Shown here in pieces: positions 42,477 to 51,645 of a stretch of DNA of 64,000 nt (the stretch's first letter is position 1; the number at the start of each line of letters is the position of its first letter). Below the pieces are notes generated by a model, which saw only the letters and a program-made list of their open reading frames with translations, was not told the DNA's origin and did no database searches. Both the position numbers and the translations under genes were made by a program. This stretch comes from Streptomyces syringium (lineage in GTDB: Bacteria; Actinomycetota; Actinomycetes; Streptomycetales; Streptomycetaceae), in the NCBI RefSeq assembly GCF_017876625.1, contig NZ_JAGIOH010000001.1:6159501-6223500 (forward strand), written 5' to 3'.

Positions 42477-44879
42477 GTGGGCGTGACCACCTTCGAGACC
42501 ATCGTGGTGAAGAGCGAGGAACCGCTCGCCCTGCCCGCCGCCGAACCCGCGCCGGCCGTCTGCGCACCGTGCCCCGGCCCCGTCCGGGTCCGTCTCGTCC
42601 TCACCGGTCTGCTGCTCACGCTGCTCCTCGCGGCGCTCGGCCAGACCGTCGTGGCCACCGCCCTGCCGAAGATCGTCGGCGAACTGCCCGGCCTCGGCGG
42701 CATGTCCTGGGCCGTGACGTCCTATCTGCTGGCCTTCACGGTCGTACTGCCCCTCCACGGCAAACTCGGCGATCTCCTCGGCCGCAAGAGCGTCTTCCTC
42801 TTCGCGATCGTCGTCTTCGTCATCGGCTCCGCGCTGGCCGGCGCCTCCCGCACGATGGAGCAGCTCATCGCCTTCCGCGCGCTCCAGGGCATCGGCGGCG
42901 GCGGGTTGCTGATCGGGGCCCTGGCGATCATCGCCGACCTCGTCCCGCCCCGTGAGCGCGGCCGCTTCCTGGGCGTCATCAGCGCCGCCTACGCGACCGC
43001 CGTCGTCGCCGGACCGCTGCTCGGCGGCTGCCTCGCCGACCACGCCTCCTGGCGCTGGTGCTTCTACGGCAACGTCCCCCTCGGCCTGCTCGCGCTCGCG
43101 TTCGTCGCGTTCGCCCTCAAGCTGCCCCGGCCGCCGCGCCGGGCGCGCTTCGACGTCCTCGGGGCACTGCTGCTGCTGACGTCCTCGACCTGTCTGGTGC
43201 TGCTGGCCACGTGGTGCGGCACCGTATACGCGTGGAGTTCCCACGTCGTCCTCGGCCTCGGGGCGGGTGCGCTGGGCACCGCACTGCTCTTCTTCGTGGT
43301 CGAGTTCTACGCAGCAGAACCGATTATCCCACCGCACCTCTTCCGTGACCGGGCCTTCATCGTCAACGCGCTCCTCGGCGCGTTCGTCGGCGCCGCCCTC
43401 GTGGGCGCCGCGAGCTGTCTGCCGACGTATCTGCGGATGGCCGACGGTGTCGGCGTCACCACGTCCGGACTGCTGATGCTGCCGCTGATGTGCGGCATCG
43501 CCCTCGCCTCGCCGGTGGCGAGCCACTTCGCCGACCGCACAGGACGCCGCACGCTCCTCCCCGTCCTCGGCTGCGCCCTGACCGCCGTGGGCATGTATCC
43601 GCTCTCCCACCTCGACGCCGGCACCGGCCGAGCGGCCTACAGCCTCTGGACGGGTGTCCTCGGCCTCGGCATCGGCATGCTCCTGCCGGTCCTCGTCCTG
43701 GCCGTGCAGAACTCCGCGCACCCGGCCGACCTCGGCGCGGCCACCGGCGCCCACGCCTACTTCCTGCAGATCGGCGGGTTCGCCGGCACCGCCGTCTTCG
43801 GCACCCTCTTCGCCCGCCGGCTCGCCGACCGCCTCGCGGGCGAACTGCCCGGAGACGCCGCCCTCCCGCCGTCCGACTCCCTCCCCCCGCAGCTGGTGCA
43901 CGCCCTGCCGGCCGCCCTGCGCGACGGCTACGTCCGGGCCTACGCCGAGGCCATGCCGCGGGTCTTCCTCTACCTCGTGCCGGTCCTCATCGTGGGCTTC
44001 CTGCTCGCCTTCCTGCTGAAAGAGAAACCACTGGTGTCCCACAACGCCCCCGAGGCCCCCGTCGTCCCGTCCCCCCGAGCCGCCGCGCTGCCTTCGGCCG
44101 GCGAACCGGCGCCACCGACCGCGGGCGTCCCCGTCACCGGAACCGTCCAGCACCCCGACGGCACCACGGTGCCCCGCGCCGCCCTCACCCTCATCGACGT
44201 CCAGGGCCGCCAGATCGGCCGCGGCGCGACGGGTGAGGACGGGCGGTACGCGCTGAGCACACCCGGCACCGGCGCCTACGTCCTCATCGCCGCCGCCGGC
44301 GGCCACCAGCCGCAGGCCGTCACGGTCACCGTCGGCGAACGGCCGGTCGAGCTCGACGTCGTCCTCGGCGGCGCCGGGCGGCTGGCCGGCACCGTGCGCA
44401 CCGGCGACGGCACCCCCGTGCGCGAGGCCATGGTCACCCTGACCAATGTGCACGGCGAGGTCGTCGCCTCCACCCGCAGCGGGCGCGAAGGCGACTACCT
44501 CATCAGCGAGTTGGTCTCGGGCGAGTACACCCTCGCCGCCAGCGCCCCCGCCTTCCGCCCCGCCGCGCTGCCGGTCACCGTCCAGTCCGCCCGCGAGACC
44601 CGGCAGGACATCGAGCTCGCGGGCGGCGCCGTGCTGCGCGGGACCGTACGGGCCGGGGCCGGGCGGCCCGTCGAGGACGCCCGGGTGACCCTCCTCGACG
44701 CCGGGGGCAACGTGGTGGACACCGCCACGACCGGCGCGGACGGGGCGTTCCGCTTCGTCGACCTCTCCGCGGGCGAGTACACGGTCGTCGCCACCGGCTA
44801 CCCGCCCGTCGCCACCGTCCTCCAGATCGCCGGCGGCGGCCGGACCGAGCGCGACCTGCAACTCGGCTACGCCGACTAG
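42477..44879 (+). CDS. MFS drug transporter fused to three transthyretin-like (carboxypeptidase-regulatory) repeats
   Basis: An 800-residue protein starting at GTG. Residues about 40-510 form a 14-segment EmrB/QacA-type (DHA2) exporter: LAALGQTVVATALPKIVGEL, HGKLGDLLGRKSVFLFA, FRALQGIGGGGLLIGALA and ISAAYATAVVAGPLLGG. From about residue 555 follow three beta-sandwich repeats of about 80 residues: VTGTVQHPDGTTVPRAALTL, LAGTVRTGDGTPVREAMVTL and LRGTVRAGAGRPVEDARVTL, each with a G.Y.......G.Y.L/V.A tail. These resemble carboxypeptidase-regulatory or MSCRAMM-type domains. The topology would place them after the last membrane segment; which side is not certain. Substrate unknown. Confidence 0.88.
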   Translation: MGVTTFETIVVKSEEPLALPAAEPAPAVCAPCPGPVRVRLVLTGLLLTLLLAALGQTVVATALPKIVGELPGLGGMSWAVTSYLLAFTVVLPLHGKLGDLLGRKSVFLFAIVVFVIGSALAGASRTMEQLIAFRALQGIGGGGLLIGALAIIADLVPPRERGRFLGVISAAYATAVVAGPLLGGCLADHASWRWCFYGNVPLGLLALAFVAFALKLPRPPRRARFDVLGALLLLTSSTCLVLLATWCGTVYAWSSHVVLGLGAGALGTALLFFVVEFYAAEPIIPPHLFRDRAFIVNALLGAFVGAALVGAASCLPTYLRMADGVGVTTSGLLMLPLMCGIALASPVASHFADRTGRRTLLPVLGCALTAVGMYPLSHLDAGTGRAAYSLWTGVLGLGIGMLLPVLVLAVQNSAHPADLGAATGAHAYFLQIGGFAGTAVFGTLFARRLADRLAGELPGDAALPPSDSLPPQLVHALPAALRDGYVRAYAEAMPRVFLYLVPVLIVGFLLAFLLKEKPLVSHNAPEAPVVPSPRAAALPSAGEPAPPTAGVPVTGTVQHPDGTTVPRAALTLIDVQGRQIGRGATGEDGRYALSTPGTGAYVLIAAAGGHQPQAVTVTVGERPVELDVVLGGAGRLAGTVRTGDGTPVREAMVTLTNVHGEVVASTRSGREGDYLISELVSGEYTLAASAPAFRPAALPVTVQSARETRQDIELAGGAVLRGTVRAGAGRPVEDARVTLLDAGGNVVDTATTGADGAFRFVDLSAGEYTVVATGYPPVATVLQIAGGGRTERDLQLGYAD

Positions 44880-44886
44880 GGGGTTG

Positions 44887-44911
44887 GCCCCGGCCGGGCG
44901 CCGGCCGGGGC
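44887..44911 (+). terminator. Hairpin terminator after the MFS fusion gene
   Basis: A perfect 11-bp GC stem (GCCCCGGCCGG and its complement) with loop GCG begins 8 bases beyond the stop codon. Confidence 0.7.
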
Positions 44912-45050
44912 GATGGACGCGCGCGCCGGGGCACGCGCACGCACCGGCGCACGACGGATTCCGCCAATGGACCGCGCCCGGCCCCGCCCGGGGCCTACCG
45001 TGGTAGTGGTGGCGCAGATCTTGCGTACGCGTACGAAGGAGCAACCGCTC

Positions 45051-47549
45051 ATGGACCGTGGCACGTCAGAGCCCGCCTTCGCACAGCGGGGAGCCTCCCT
45101 CGGGCGGCTTCCGCTCGCGGTCGTCGTCGTGGACTCCGCGGGGTCGGTGACCCACTGGAGCACCGGCGCCCGCAGGCTGTTCGGGCACACCCGGCAGGAG
45201 GCCGTCGGCAGCGCCGCCACCGACCTGCTGCCCGTGCACGGTGCCCTGCCCGGCGCCGACGGCTTCCAGGGCTACGCCGCGTACGACTCCCTCGACTGGG
45301 ACGAGGCCCCGTCGGCCGGCACCGACGCGGCACCCGGCTATCCGAGGGCCGGGCGGGCCCGTCTCGCCGACCCCGGGCGCGGCCCGCTCGACGTGCTGTG
45401 GTGGGCGTACCCGCTGGCCGGACCCGGGCCGGAGCGGCTGCTGGTGCTCGCCGCGGACGCCGCACGGCTGCCCGGCGGCGAGGCGGAGCGGGTGGCCCCC
45501 TGCTTCGCCCCGCACACCGACTTCCCCGGCGCGGACGACCTCGTCGACCGGCTGCCGGACATCCTGCCCAGCATGGGCCCCACGACGAGCGGCCGCATCG
45601 TCGAGCAAATGCTGGAACTGGGCTACCCCGCCCTGGAGACGATCCGGTCCGAGCGGGTCCCCGTGACCCCCGACTGGGGCACGCCCAAGTACCTGGAGCG
45701 GCGTGCCCGGCGCCGGCGCGGGTTACCGGCGGCCAACGGCCGGATCCCGGACCCGCGGGCGGGCTCGGGCCCGGCCGGGGAGCCCGAAGGCGCCGACGGA
45801 ACCGAAGGGTTCGACCCGACCGAAGAGTTCGACGGGGCCGAGGACCTCGAATACGCAGCCGTGCGCGAGCGGCTGGAGTTCCTCAACGAGGTCAGCGGCC
45901 GCATCGGCACCTCCCTCGATCTGGAACGCACGATCCGCGAGGTCACCAGCGCCGCCGTGCCCCGCTTCACCGACTTCGCCGGCACCCACCTGCGGGCCGC
46001 CGTCCTGGCGGGGGAGGGCTTCCCCGACGGCCCGCCCGACGTCACCACCGTCTGGCACCGCGTCTGGGTCGAGCACAACGACGAGCCCGGCCGCTGGGAC
46101 GACACGGTGCCGGTCGGCGAGGCCATCGCCTTCCCCGAGCACACCCCGTTCTTCCGGTGCATGGTCAGCGGCGAGCCGGTGCTGATCCCCCACGTCAGCG
46201 AGGAGATGGGCAACCGCATCTCCGGCCGGTTCGAGAAGCGCGACCTGCGCCCGCTGATCAACGGCCGGTCCATGCTCATCGTGCCCCTCAAGGCCCGCGA
46301 CGTGGTGCTCGGCTTCATGGTCCTGATGCGCCGCGCCGGGCGCGAGCCGTTCGACGACATGGACCGCACGACCGGCGCCGAACTCGCCGCCCGCGCCGGG
46401 CTCGTCCTCGACAACGCCCGCATGTACACCTACCAGGAGAACGTCGCCGACACCCTCCAGGACAGCATGCTGCCGCGGCTCGACCCGCGCATGGCCGGCT
46501 GTGACACCGCCACCCGCTATCTGCCGGGAACCCGCCTCGGCCGGGTCGGCGGCGACTGGTTCGACAGCGTCAAACTGCCCGGCTCCCGCACGGCGCTCGT
46601 CGTCGGCGACGTCATGGGTCACGGCCTCAACTCGGCGGCCATGATGGGCCAGTTGCGCACCGCCGTACAGACCATGGCCGCCCTCGACCTGCCGCCCGAG
46701 CAGCTGCTGCGCAATCTGGACGGCATCGCGCAACGCCTCGGCGAGCACTATCTCGCCACCTGTCTCTACGCCGTCTACGACCCCATCCGCTCCGAGCTGA
46801 CCCTCGCCAACGCCGGCCACATCCCGCCCGTCCTGGTACGGGCCGAGGACGGCCGCAGCATGCTGCTGGACCTGCCCACGGGCGCGCCCATAGGCGTGGG
46901 CGGAGTGCCGTTCGAGGCGGCGACGGTCCGGGTGGCGCCCGGTGACCGGCTCGTGCTGTGCACGGACGGCCTGGTGGAGGTGCGCGGGCAGGACATCGGC
47001 ACCGGCCTCGCGGCCCTGTGCGAGTCCGCCGCCCATCCGGCGGCCTCCATGGACGACGCCTGCGACACCATCATCCGGGCCCTCAACAGGGGTGACGGAC
47101 GCAAGGACGACGTGGCCCTGCTGATGGCCCGGCTCAACGGCATCCCGCCCGAGGACGTCGCGGAGTGGGAGCTGGAGGCGGATCCGCGCGAGGCGGCCCG
47201 GGCCCGGCGGCTCGTCCGGGACCGGCTGACGGAGTGGGGACTGCGGGAGGCCGTGGAGACCGCCGAGATCCTCGTCGGCGAGATCGTCGGCAACGCCGTA
47301 CGGCACGCCCGGACGGACCGCATCGGGCTCCGGCTGGTGCGGACCGACGTACTGCTCTGCGAGGTCACCGACGACGACCACACGCTGCCCGCGCTGCTGA
47401 GCACGGACGCCGGCGACGAATTCGGCCGGGGTCTGCGGGTGGTGGGCGCCCTCGCCCGGGCATGGGGCGCGAGCCACTCGGGGCGGGGCAAGACGGTCTG
47501 GTGCGAGCAGGCGCTGCTGCGCCCGCCACGGCGGTCCCCGGCCGGGTGA
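45051..47549 (+). CDS. PAS-GAF-SpoIIE phosphatase-ATPase regulator with a TTA codon
   Basis: An 832-residue signalling protein starting behind GAAGGAG. It has a PAS domain (LPLAVVVVDSAGSVTHWSTG, FGHTRQEAVG), a variable middle, a GAF domain (VRERLEFLNEVSGRIGTSL to AGLVLDNARMYTYQENVA), a PP2C/SpoIIE phosphatase (GGDWFDSVKLPG, VGDVMGHGLNSAAMMGQLRT, CTDGLVEVRGQDI) and an anti-sigma-type histidine kinase-like ATPase (LVGEIVGNAVRHAR, GRGLRVVGALARAWG). It should dephosphorylate anti-sigma antagonists and may also act as a kinase, thereby releasing a sigma factor. Leu225 is encoded by TTA (45723-45725), so translation should depend on the bldA tRNA in Streptomyces. Confidence 0.92.
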   Translation: MDRGTSEPAFAQRGASLGRLPLAVVVVDSAGSVTHWSTGARRLFGHTRQEAVGSAATDLLPVHGALPGADGFQGYAAYDSLDWDEAPSAGTDAAPGYPRAGRARLADPGRGPLDVLWWAYPLAGPGPERLLVLAADAARLPGGEAERVAPCFAPHTDFPGADDLVDRLPDILPSMGPTTSGRIVEQMLELGYPALETIRSERVPVTPDWGTPKYLERRARRRRGLPAANGRIPDPRAGSGPAGEPEGADGTEGFDPTEEFDGAEDLEYAAVRERLEFLNEVSGRIGTSLDLERTIREVTSAAVPRFTDFAGTHLRAAVLAGEGFPDGPPDVTTVWHRVWVEHNDEPGRWDDTVPVGEAIAFPEHTPFFRCMVSGEPVLIPHVSEEMGNRISGRFEKRDLRPLINGRSMLIVPLKARDVVLGFMVLMRRAGREPFDDMDRTTGAELAARAGLVLDNARMYTYQENVADTLQDSMLPRLDPRMAGCDTATRYLPGTRLGRVGGDWFDSVKLPGSRTALVVGDVMGHGLNSAAMMGQLRTAVQTMAALDLPPEQLLRNLDGIAQRLGEHYLATCLYAVYDPIRSELTLANAGHIPPVLVRAEDGRSMLLDLPTGAPIGVGGVPFEAATVRVAPGDRLVLCTDGLVEVRGQDIGTGLAALCESAAHPAASMDDACDTIIRALNRGDGRKDDVALLMARLNGIPPEDVAEWELEADPREAARARRLVRDRLTEWGLREAVETAEILVGEIVGNAVRHARTDRIGLRLVRTDVLLCEVTDDDHTLPALLSTDAGDEFGRGLRVVGALARAWGASHSGRGKTVWCEQALLRPPRRSPAG

Positions 47550-47635
47550 AAGCGGGCCGGGCGGTCTTGCCCGGGACCGGTGACGGCGGTAGTCAAGATC
47601 GTGACGAGTCGTCGCCCTCGGCATCGGGAGCACCC

Positions 47636-48364
47636 ATGAGCGTGTCGGACCAGTACAGCAAGGCCTGGGAAGGTTTCTGGGAGGAGACCTCCGACGTCCC
47701 GGGCGAGGTGATCTGGGATTCGGACCCGGCCCTGACGGCAGCGCCCCATCTGGCGCTCCTCGAACCGTATCTGGACCCCGCGCTGCCGATCGTCGACCTC
47801 GGCTGCGGCAATGGCACCCAGACCCGTTTCCTGGCCACCCGCTTTCCTCGCGCGCTCGGCGTGGACCTCTCGCGGGCCGCGGTGGAGCACGCACGGCGCT
47901 CGAACGGGGCCGCCGGGGCCGGGAGCCCCGCGTTCGAGCAGCTCGACCTGGTGGACACGGAGGCCGTCCGCGCCCTCCACGGGCGGCTCGGGGACTGCAA
48001 CGTCTATATGCGCGCCGTGATCCACCAGAGCGACCCGCAGGACCGGATGGCCGTCGCGGAGGCGGTGGCCGAGCTGGTCGGCGTCAGGGGGCGGGGCTTC
48101 GTGGCCGAACTGCGGGGGCGGGCCAAGGAGGTGCTCCAGGAGGCGGCGGGCCGGCCGGGCGGGCCGTCGCGCAAACTCCAGCGGGTGTTCGCCCATGGGC
48201 TGCGGCCCGCGGAGGTCGCCGACGACGAGGTGCGGGAACTGCTGCGGGCGGCGGGCCTGGAGTTGTTCGCCGAGGGCGACATCGACCTGGCGATGGAGGA
48301 TTTCCACTCGGACGGCAGACGTATCGAATTGCCCGCCCGCTGGTTCGTGACCGGGCGGAAATAA
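47636..48364 (+). CDS. Class I SAM-dependent methyltransferase
   Basis: A 242-residue protein. VDLGCGNGTQTRFLATRF is motif I for SAM binding, ALGVDLSRAAVEHAR holds the acidic residue, and VYMRAVIHQSDPQDR is the region of motif IV. The N-terminus (SDQYSKAWEGFWEET) and the end (IELPARWFVTGRK) look complete. Small-molecule methylation is likely; the substrate is unknown. It sits between the phosphatase regulator and the biosynthetic cluster, with 800 bases to the latter, so membership in the cluster is uncertain. Confidence 0.82.
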   Translation: MSVSDQYSKAWEGFWEETSDVPGEVIWDSDPALTAAPHLALLEPYLDPALPIVDLGCGNGTQTRFLATRFPRALGVDLSRAAVEHARRSNGAAGAGSPAFEQLDLVDTEAVRALHGRLGDCNVYMRAVIHQSDPQDRMAVAEAVAELVGVRGRGFVAELRGRAKEVLQEAAGRPGGPSRKLQRVFAHGLRPAEVADDEVRELLRAAGLELFAEGDIDLAMEDFHSDGRRIELPARWFVTGRK

Positions 48365-48475
48365 CGGCCGTCGGCATTCTCGGCACCGTGGCGGACTTCG
48401 GCCGACCGGAATGGGTTCAACCATCCGAAGCGCTGAGTGTCGAGCCAAGGGTTCGTCAACAATCCGCACTTCACA

Positions 48476-48508
48476 TCGGGCCTTCCGAAACGTCCCCGGA
48501 AGGCCCGA
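48476..48508 (+). terminator. Hairpin terminator before the biosynthetic cluster
   Basis: A perfect 12-bp stem (TCGGGCCTTCCG and its complement) with a 9-base loop lies about 110 bases after the methyltransferase gene. Confidence 0.7.
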
Positions 48509-49169
48509 CGTGTGGTGACCTGTACAGGGGCCGCCACACCACCCACCGCCTCGCGGACCAATGAGTGCCGCTTGTTCAACTGCTCGCCCCCGCACAGACG
48601 GAGGCGAGCCGGACGGTACCCGGGCTCGGGGCGCGAGGGCTGACCCACGGTAACCGCGCTGCCTGACGGTAGGTGCCATTCCGGCCGCCCAGCACCCGGA
48701 TTTCGATCTTCCGAATCCGTGTTTCCGCTGATGAACGTAAAGCGCGGGCCAAAAAGACGATGCGGGATTCCGGTTGCCCGCCCATGCCTTCCTCTACAGG
48801 GAGTGTGCGATTCCATAACTCCCGAACCGCCGGTGATGTGGATCACGTTGCGACTGCTTGATCTTCGGCAGTCGCCTGTTCCTATAGTGATCCGCGCAAC
48901 GGGGAAGCCGGTCGATGGGGCGACCGGCGGTTGAATCCATATTGCGAATGCCCGTATCACGTGGCCGGAGGGGCATTCCGGTGTGGGGAAATCTTTTACC
49001 GGGTTTGCCGGACTCCTGTCCTTCGGACAGCCGACCTCGTTCCGGGAACAGCCGGACGTGATGACTCCGCGCCTGCGGGCGCGTTGTGGCCCACGCCCTC
49101 GGCACGGCGAAAGAACCGGCAGTCCCCGTCCGCCGCGTACGCAACTCGACGAAGCCCGAGGGAGGGTTC
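48509..49169. other. Cluster boundary region, no gene seen, candidate promoter
   Basis: This part is lower in GC than its surroundings and has no frame with normal codon use. A possible rightward promoter is TTGATC (48858-48863) with TATAGT (48883-48888), though the 19-base spacing is long. It probably holds the control region of the KASIII-led operon, whose leader would then be about 280 bases. Confidence 0.35.
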
Positions 49170-50183
49170 GTGACCGATCACGTCACGCGGAGCGATCGCG
49201 TATCCATCGCCGTACGCGGCGCGGCGTCGTATCTGCCGGAGCGGGTGGTGCCGGTGGCCGGCATGGCGGCACTGGACGAGAACGAGCGGCGCACCCGCGC
49301 CGGCCTGGGCATCGACACCGTGCGGGCCGATGACCGGATCGGCGCGGTGGAGCTCTGCGAGCGGGCCGCCCGGCAGGCGCTCGACCGGGCCGGGGTGGAC
49401 GCCCGGGACCTGGGCGCCCTGATCATGGTGGAGTCGCGGGCGCCGGAGACCTTCCTCAGCTCCGAGCCGACACGCTTGCAGCACCTGCTCGGGGCCGAGG
49501 CGGCGACGACCTTCACCGTGGGCGGCCTGGGCTGTGTGTCCGTCACTCCCGCCCTGCTGACGGCCCGGGGACTGCTGGCGGCGGATCCGGACATGGACAA
49601 CATCCTGGTCGTGCACGGCAGCAAGCCGGCCGCCGCCACGCGGTACCGGCACCCGGTGACGGTCAACGGCGACAGCGGGCAGGCCCTGCTGCTCTCCCGT
49701 CGCGGCCCGGTCCGCATCCTCGACATCGCGCAGCAGACCAACGGCCGCTACTGGGACCTCTTCCAGGTGAAGTACCGGGACCGGCCCACCTCGCAGTGGC
49801 GCGAGGAGTGCGCGGACGCCACCGCCTACTCCTTCCGGCTCGCGGTGGAGACGCGCAACAGGACATCGGCGCTGCTGGACGGGCTGCTGTGGCGCAACGG
49901 GCTGCGCCGCGAGGACGTGCGCGGCTACGTCAGCCACAACCTGTCGGCGGGCAGCCTGGCCTTCACCGAGGAGGCCCTGGACATCGGCATCCTGCCCGTG
50001 TGCAGGGAGAACCTCCGGGCCTACGGCCACCTCGGCCCCAACGACGTCTTCCTGAACCTCTACACGGCCCTGGAGCGCAAGGAACTCGCCGCCGGGGACC
50101 GCGTCGTGCTGATCAGTGTCAGCCCGGTGGCTGCCTGGAGCCTGCTGCTCGTCGAGATAGGACCACAGGAGGGTGTGGCGTGA
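49170..50183 (+). CDS. KASIII-like ketosynthase/acyltransferase with altered catalytic triad
   Basis: A 337-residue thiolase-fold protein starting at GTG behind GGAGGG. It begins RGAASYLPERVVPVAGMA, and the nucleophile is Cys122 in TVGGLGCVSVTP. The second residue is His256 in GYVSHNLSAGS. Where canonical KASIII has Asn in YGNTSA, this protein has YGH, so His287 replaces Asn. KASIII-like proteins that form esters, or join glyceryl-ACP to a chain in tetronate pathways, often have altered triads. It is coupled by GTGA to the ACP gene and leads the operon. It is unlikely to be fatty-acid FabH. Confidence 0.85.
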   Translation: MTDHVTRSDRVSIAVRGAASYLPERVVPVAGMAALDENERRTRAGLGIDTVRADDRIGAVELCERAARQALDRAGVDARDLGALIMVESRAPETFLSSEPTRLQHLLGAEAATTFTVGGLGCVSVTPALLTARGLLAADPDMDNILVVHGSKPAAATRYRHPVTVNGDSGQALLLSRRGPVRILDIAQQTNGRYWDLFQVKYRDRPTSQWREECADATAYSFRLAVETRNRTSALLDGLLWRNGLRREDVRGYVSHNLSAGSLAFTEEALDIGILPVCRENLRAYGHLGPNDVFLNLYTALERKELAAGDRVVLISVSPVAAWSLLLVEIGPQEGVA

Positions 50184-50437
50184 ACAGCATCACCGAGGAG
50201 ATCACGGAGTACCTGGCGGCGGCGCTCCGGCGGCCGGTCGCTCCGGACGACGACTACTTCGAACTGGGCCTCGCGGACTCGCTCTTCGCGCTGGAGCTGG
50301 TGACCTTCGTGGAGGAACGTTTCTCCATCGTGGTGGAGGTGGAGGACCTCGACCTGGACAGCTTCCGCACGGCCGAGCGCATCACGCGGTTCGTCAGCCG
50401 CAAGACCGCGCCGGCCGGGTTGGCGGAGAGCCCATGA
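50180..50437 (+). CDS. Free-standing acyl carrier protein
   Basis: An 85-residue carrier with its phosphopantetheine site at Ser34 in LGLADSLFALELV. It lies between the KASIII-like gene and the acyl-CoA dehydrogenase, overlapping both by 4 bases. In FkbH-type systems an ACP of this kind receives the glyceryl unit from 1,3-bisphosphoglycerate and carries it through two oxidations. That role is inferred from the neighbours. Confidence 0.88.
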   Translation: MNSITEEITEYLAAALRRPVAPDDDYFELGLADSLFALELVTFVEERFSIVVEVEDLDLDSFRTAERITRFVSRKTAPAGLAESP

Positions 50438-51645
50438 CCACCGTGCCTGACGGAGGGCAGCAGGGGCCGGACGGGCCGGACGAGCCAATAGGGCCGGACG
50501 GAACGGCCGTGGTGCGGGCAGCGGCGGAGCTGGCGGCCGAGGCGCGCGGCGACGCGGCGGGCTGGGACCGGGACGGTGCCCTGCCCGCGTCCGCCCGTAA
50601 GGCCATGGCCGCGGCCCGCCTGCTCGCCCCGGATCTGCCCCGCCGGTACGGGGGAGCGGACCTCGGCCCGGCCGCCCTCGGGGAGGCCGCCGCGCACCTG
50701 GGCGGGGTGTGCAGCGCGCTGCGCGGACTGCTGACCGTGCAGGGGATGGTTGCGGCGGCACTCGCCCGCTGGGGCACGCGGGAACAGCGCGACGACTGGC
50801 TGCCACGGCTGGCGAGCGGTGAGCTCACCGCGGGCTTCGCGGCCACCGAGGAGGCCGCGGGCAGCACCCTCGCGGCCGTACGGACCCGCGTCGAGGACAC
50901 CGGCACGGACGTCGTCGTGAGCGGCCGCAAGAAATGGGTCACCTTCGGAGCGGTCGCCGATGTGTTCCTGGTCCTGGGGGAATGCGGGGGCAAGCCGGCC
51001 GCCGTGCTGGTGGAGGCGGACCGCGCGGGAGTGGTCCGCGAGCCGGTGAGCGGTCAACTCGGCATGCGCGCGGCTCGGATCGCCCACGTCACCTTCGACG
51101 GTGTAAGGGTGCCCCGGAGCCATCTCGTCGCCCCGCCGGGGCTGGGGCTCTCCCACGTCGCCGCCACCGCGATCGACCACGGGCGCTTCACCGTCGCCTG
51201 GGGGTGCGTCGGCATGGCCGAGGCCTGCGTGGCGGACGCCGCCTCGCACGCCGCCACCCGCGCCCAGGCCGGCGTGCTGCTCGCCGACCACCAGCTGGTC
51301 CGGTCCCTGCTGGCCCGCTCCGCCGTGGCGAGCGAGGGCGCGCGGGAACTGGCCCGCCGGGCAGCCGGGTTCCGGGCGAAGGGTCCCGGGCGCGGCGTGA
51401 GCGAGACCATCGTCGCCAAGTACGCGGCCGCCGCCGCGGCCGCCTCGGCCAGCCGCGACGCCGTGCAGATCCTCGGCTCGGCCGGCTGCGAGCCCGACAG
51501 CAGGGCGGGACGGCACTTCCGGGACGCCAAGGTCATGGAGATCATCGAAGGAGCGCCGCAAGTGGCCGAACTCCACATAGCCGACCGCCTCCTGCGCCGG
51601 TACGGCCCGCCACCGGCCGCGCGGCAGCCCGGGGCGCCGGCATGA
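50434..51645 (+). CDS. Acyl-CoA dehydrogenase-like oxidase of the FkbI type
   Basis: A 403-residue flavoprotein. GFAATEEAAGSTLAAVRTR and KKWVTFGAVADVFLVLG are the flavin-contact parts, and the catalytic base is Glu in MEIIEGAPQVAELHIA. FkbI homologues oxidise an ACP-bound 2,3-dihydroxy or 2-hydroxy-3-oxo propionyl unit on the way to hydroxymalonyl-ACP. The N-terminal about 20 residues are disordered. The assignment to the FkbI role rests on the adjacent ACP and FkbH-like genes, as sequence alone only shows the superfamily. Confidence 0.82.
   Translation: MTTVPDGGQQGPDGPDEPIGPDGTAVVRAAAELAAEARGDAAGWDRDGALPASARKAMAAARLLAPDLPRRYGGADLGPAALGEAAAHLGGVCSALRGLLTVQGMVAAALARWGTREQRDDWLPRLASGELTAGFAATEEAAGSTLAAVRTRVEDTGTDVVVSGRKKWVTFGAVADVFLVLGECGGKPAAVLVEADRAGVVREPVSGQLGMRAARIAHVTFDGVRVPRSHLVAPPGLGLSHVAATAIDHGRFTVAWGCVGMAEACVADAASHAATRAQAGVLLADHQLVRSLLARSAVASEGARELARRAAGFRAKGPGRGVSETIVAKYAAAAAAASASRDAVQILGSAGCEPDSRAGRHFRDAKVMEIIEGAPQVAELHIADRLLRRYGPPPAARQPGAPA

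Noticed and set aside
42300-45044. A 914-residue leftward open frame opposite the MFS fusion gene
   Set aside because: It is a mirror of the transporter gene and its translation is low-complexity; the rightward frame has all DHA2 exporter motifs.
47636-48364. FkbG-type O-methyltransferase belonging to the biosynthetic cluster
   Set aside because: It lies on the other side of a terminator and an 800-base gap, and its sequence does not resemble FkbG beyond the common SAM-binding fold.
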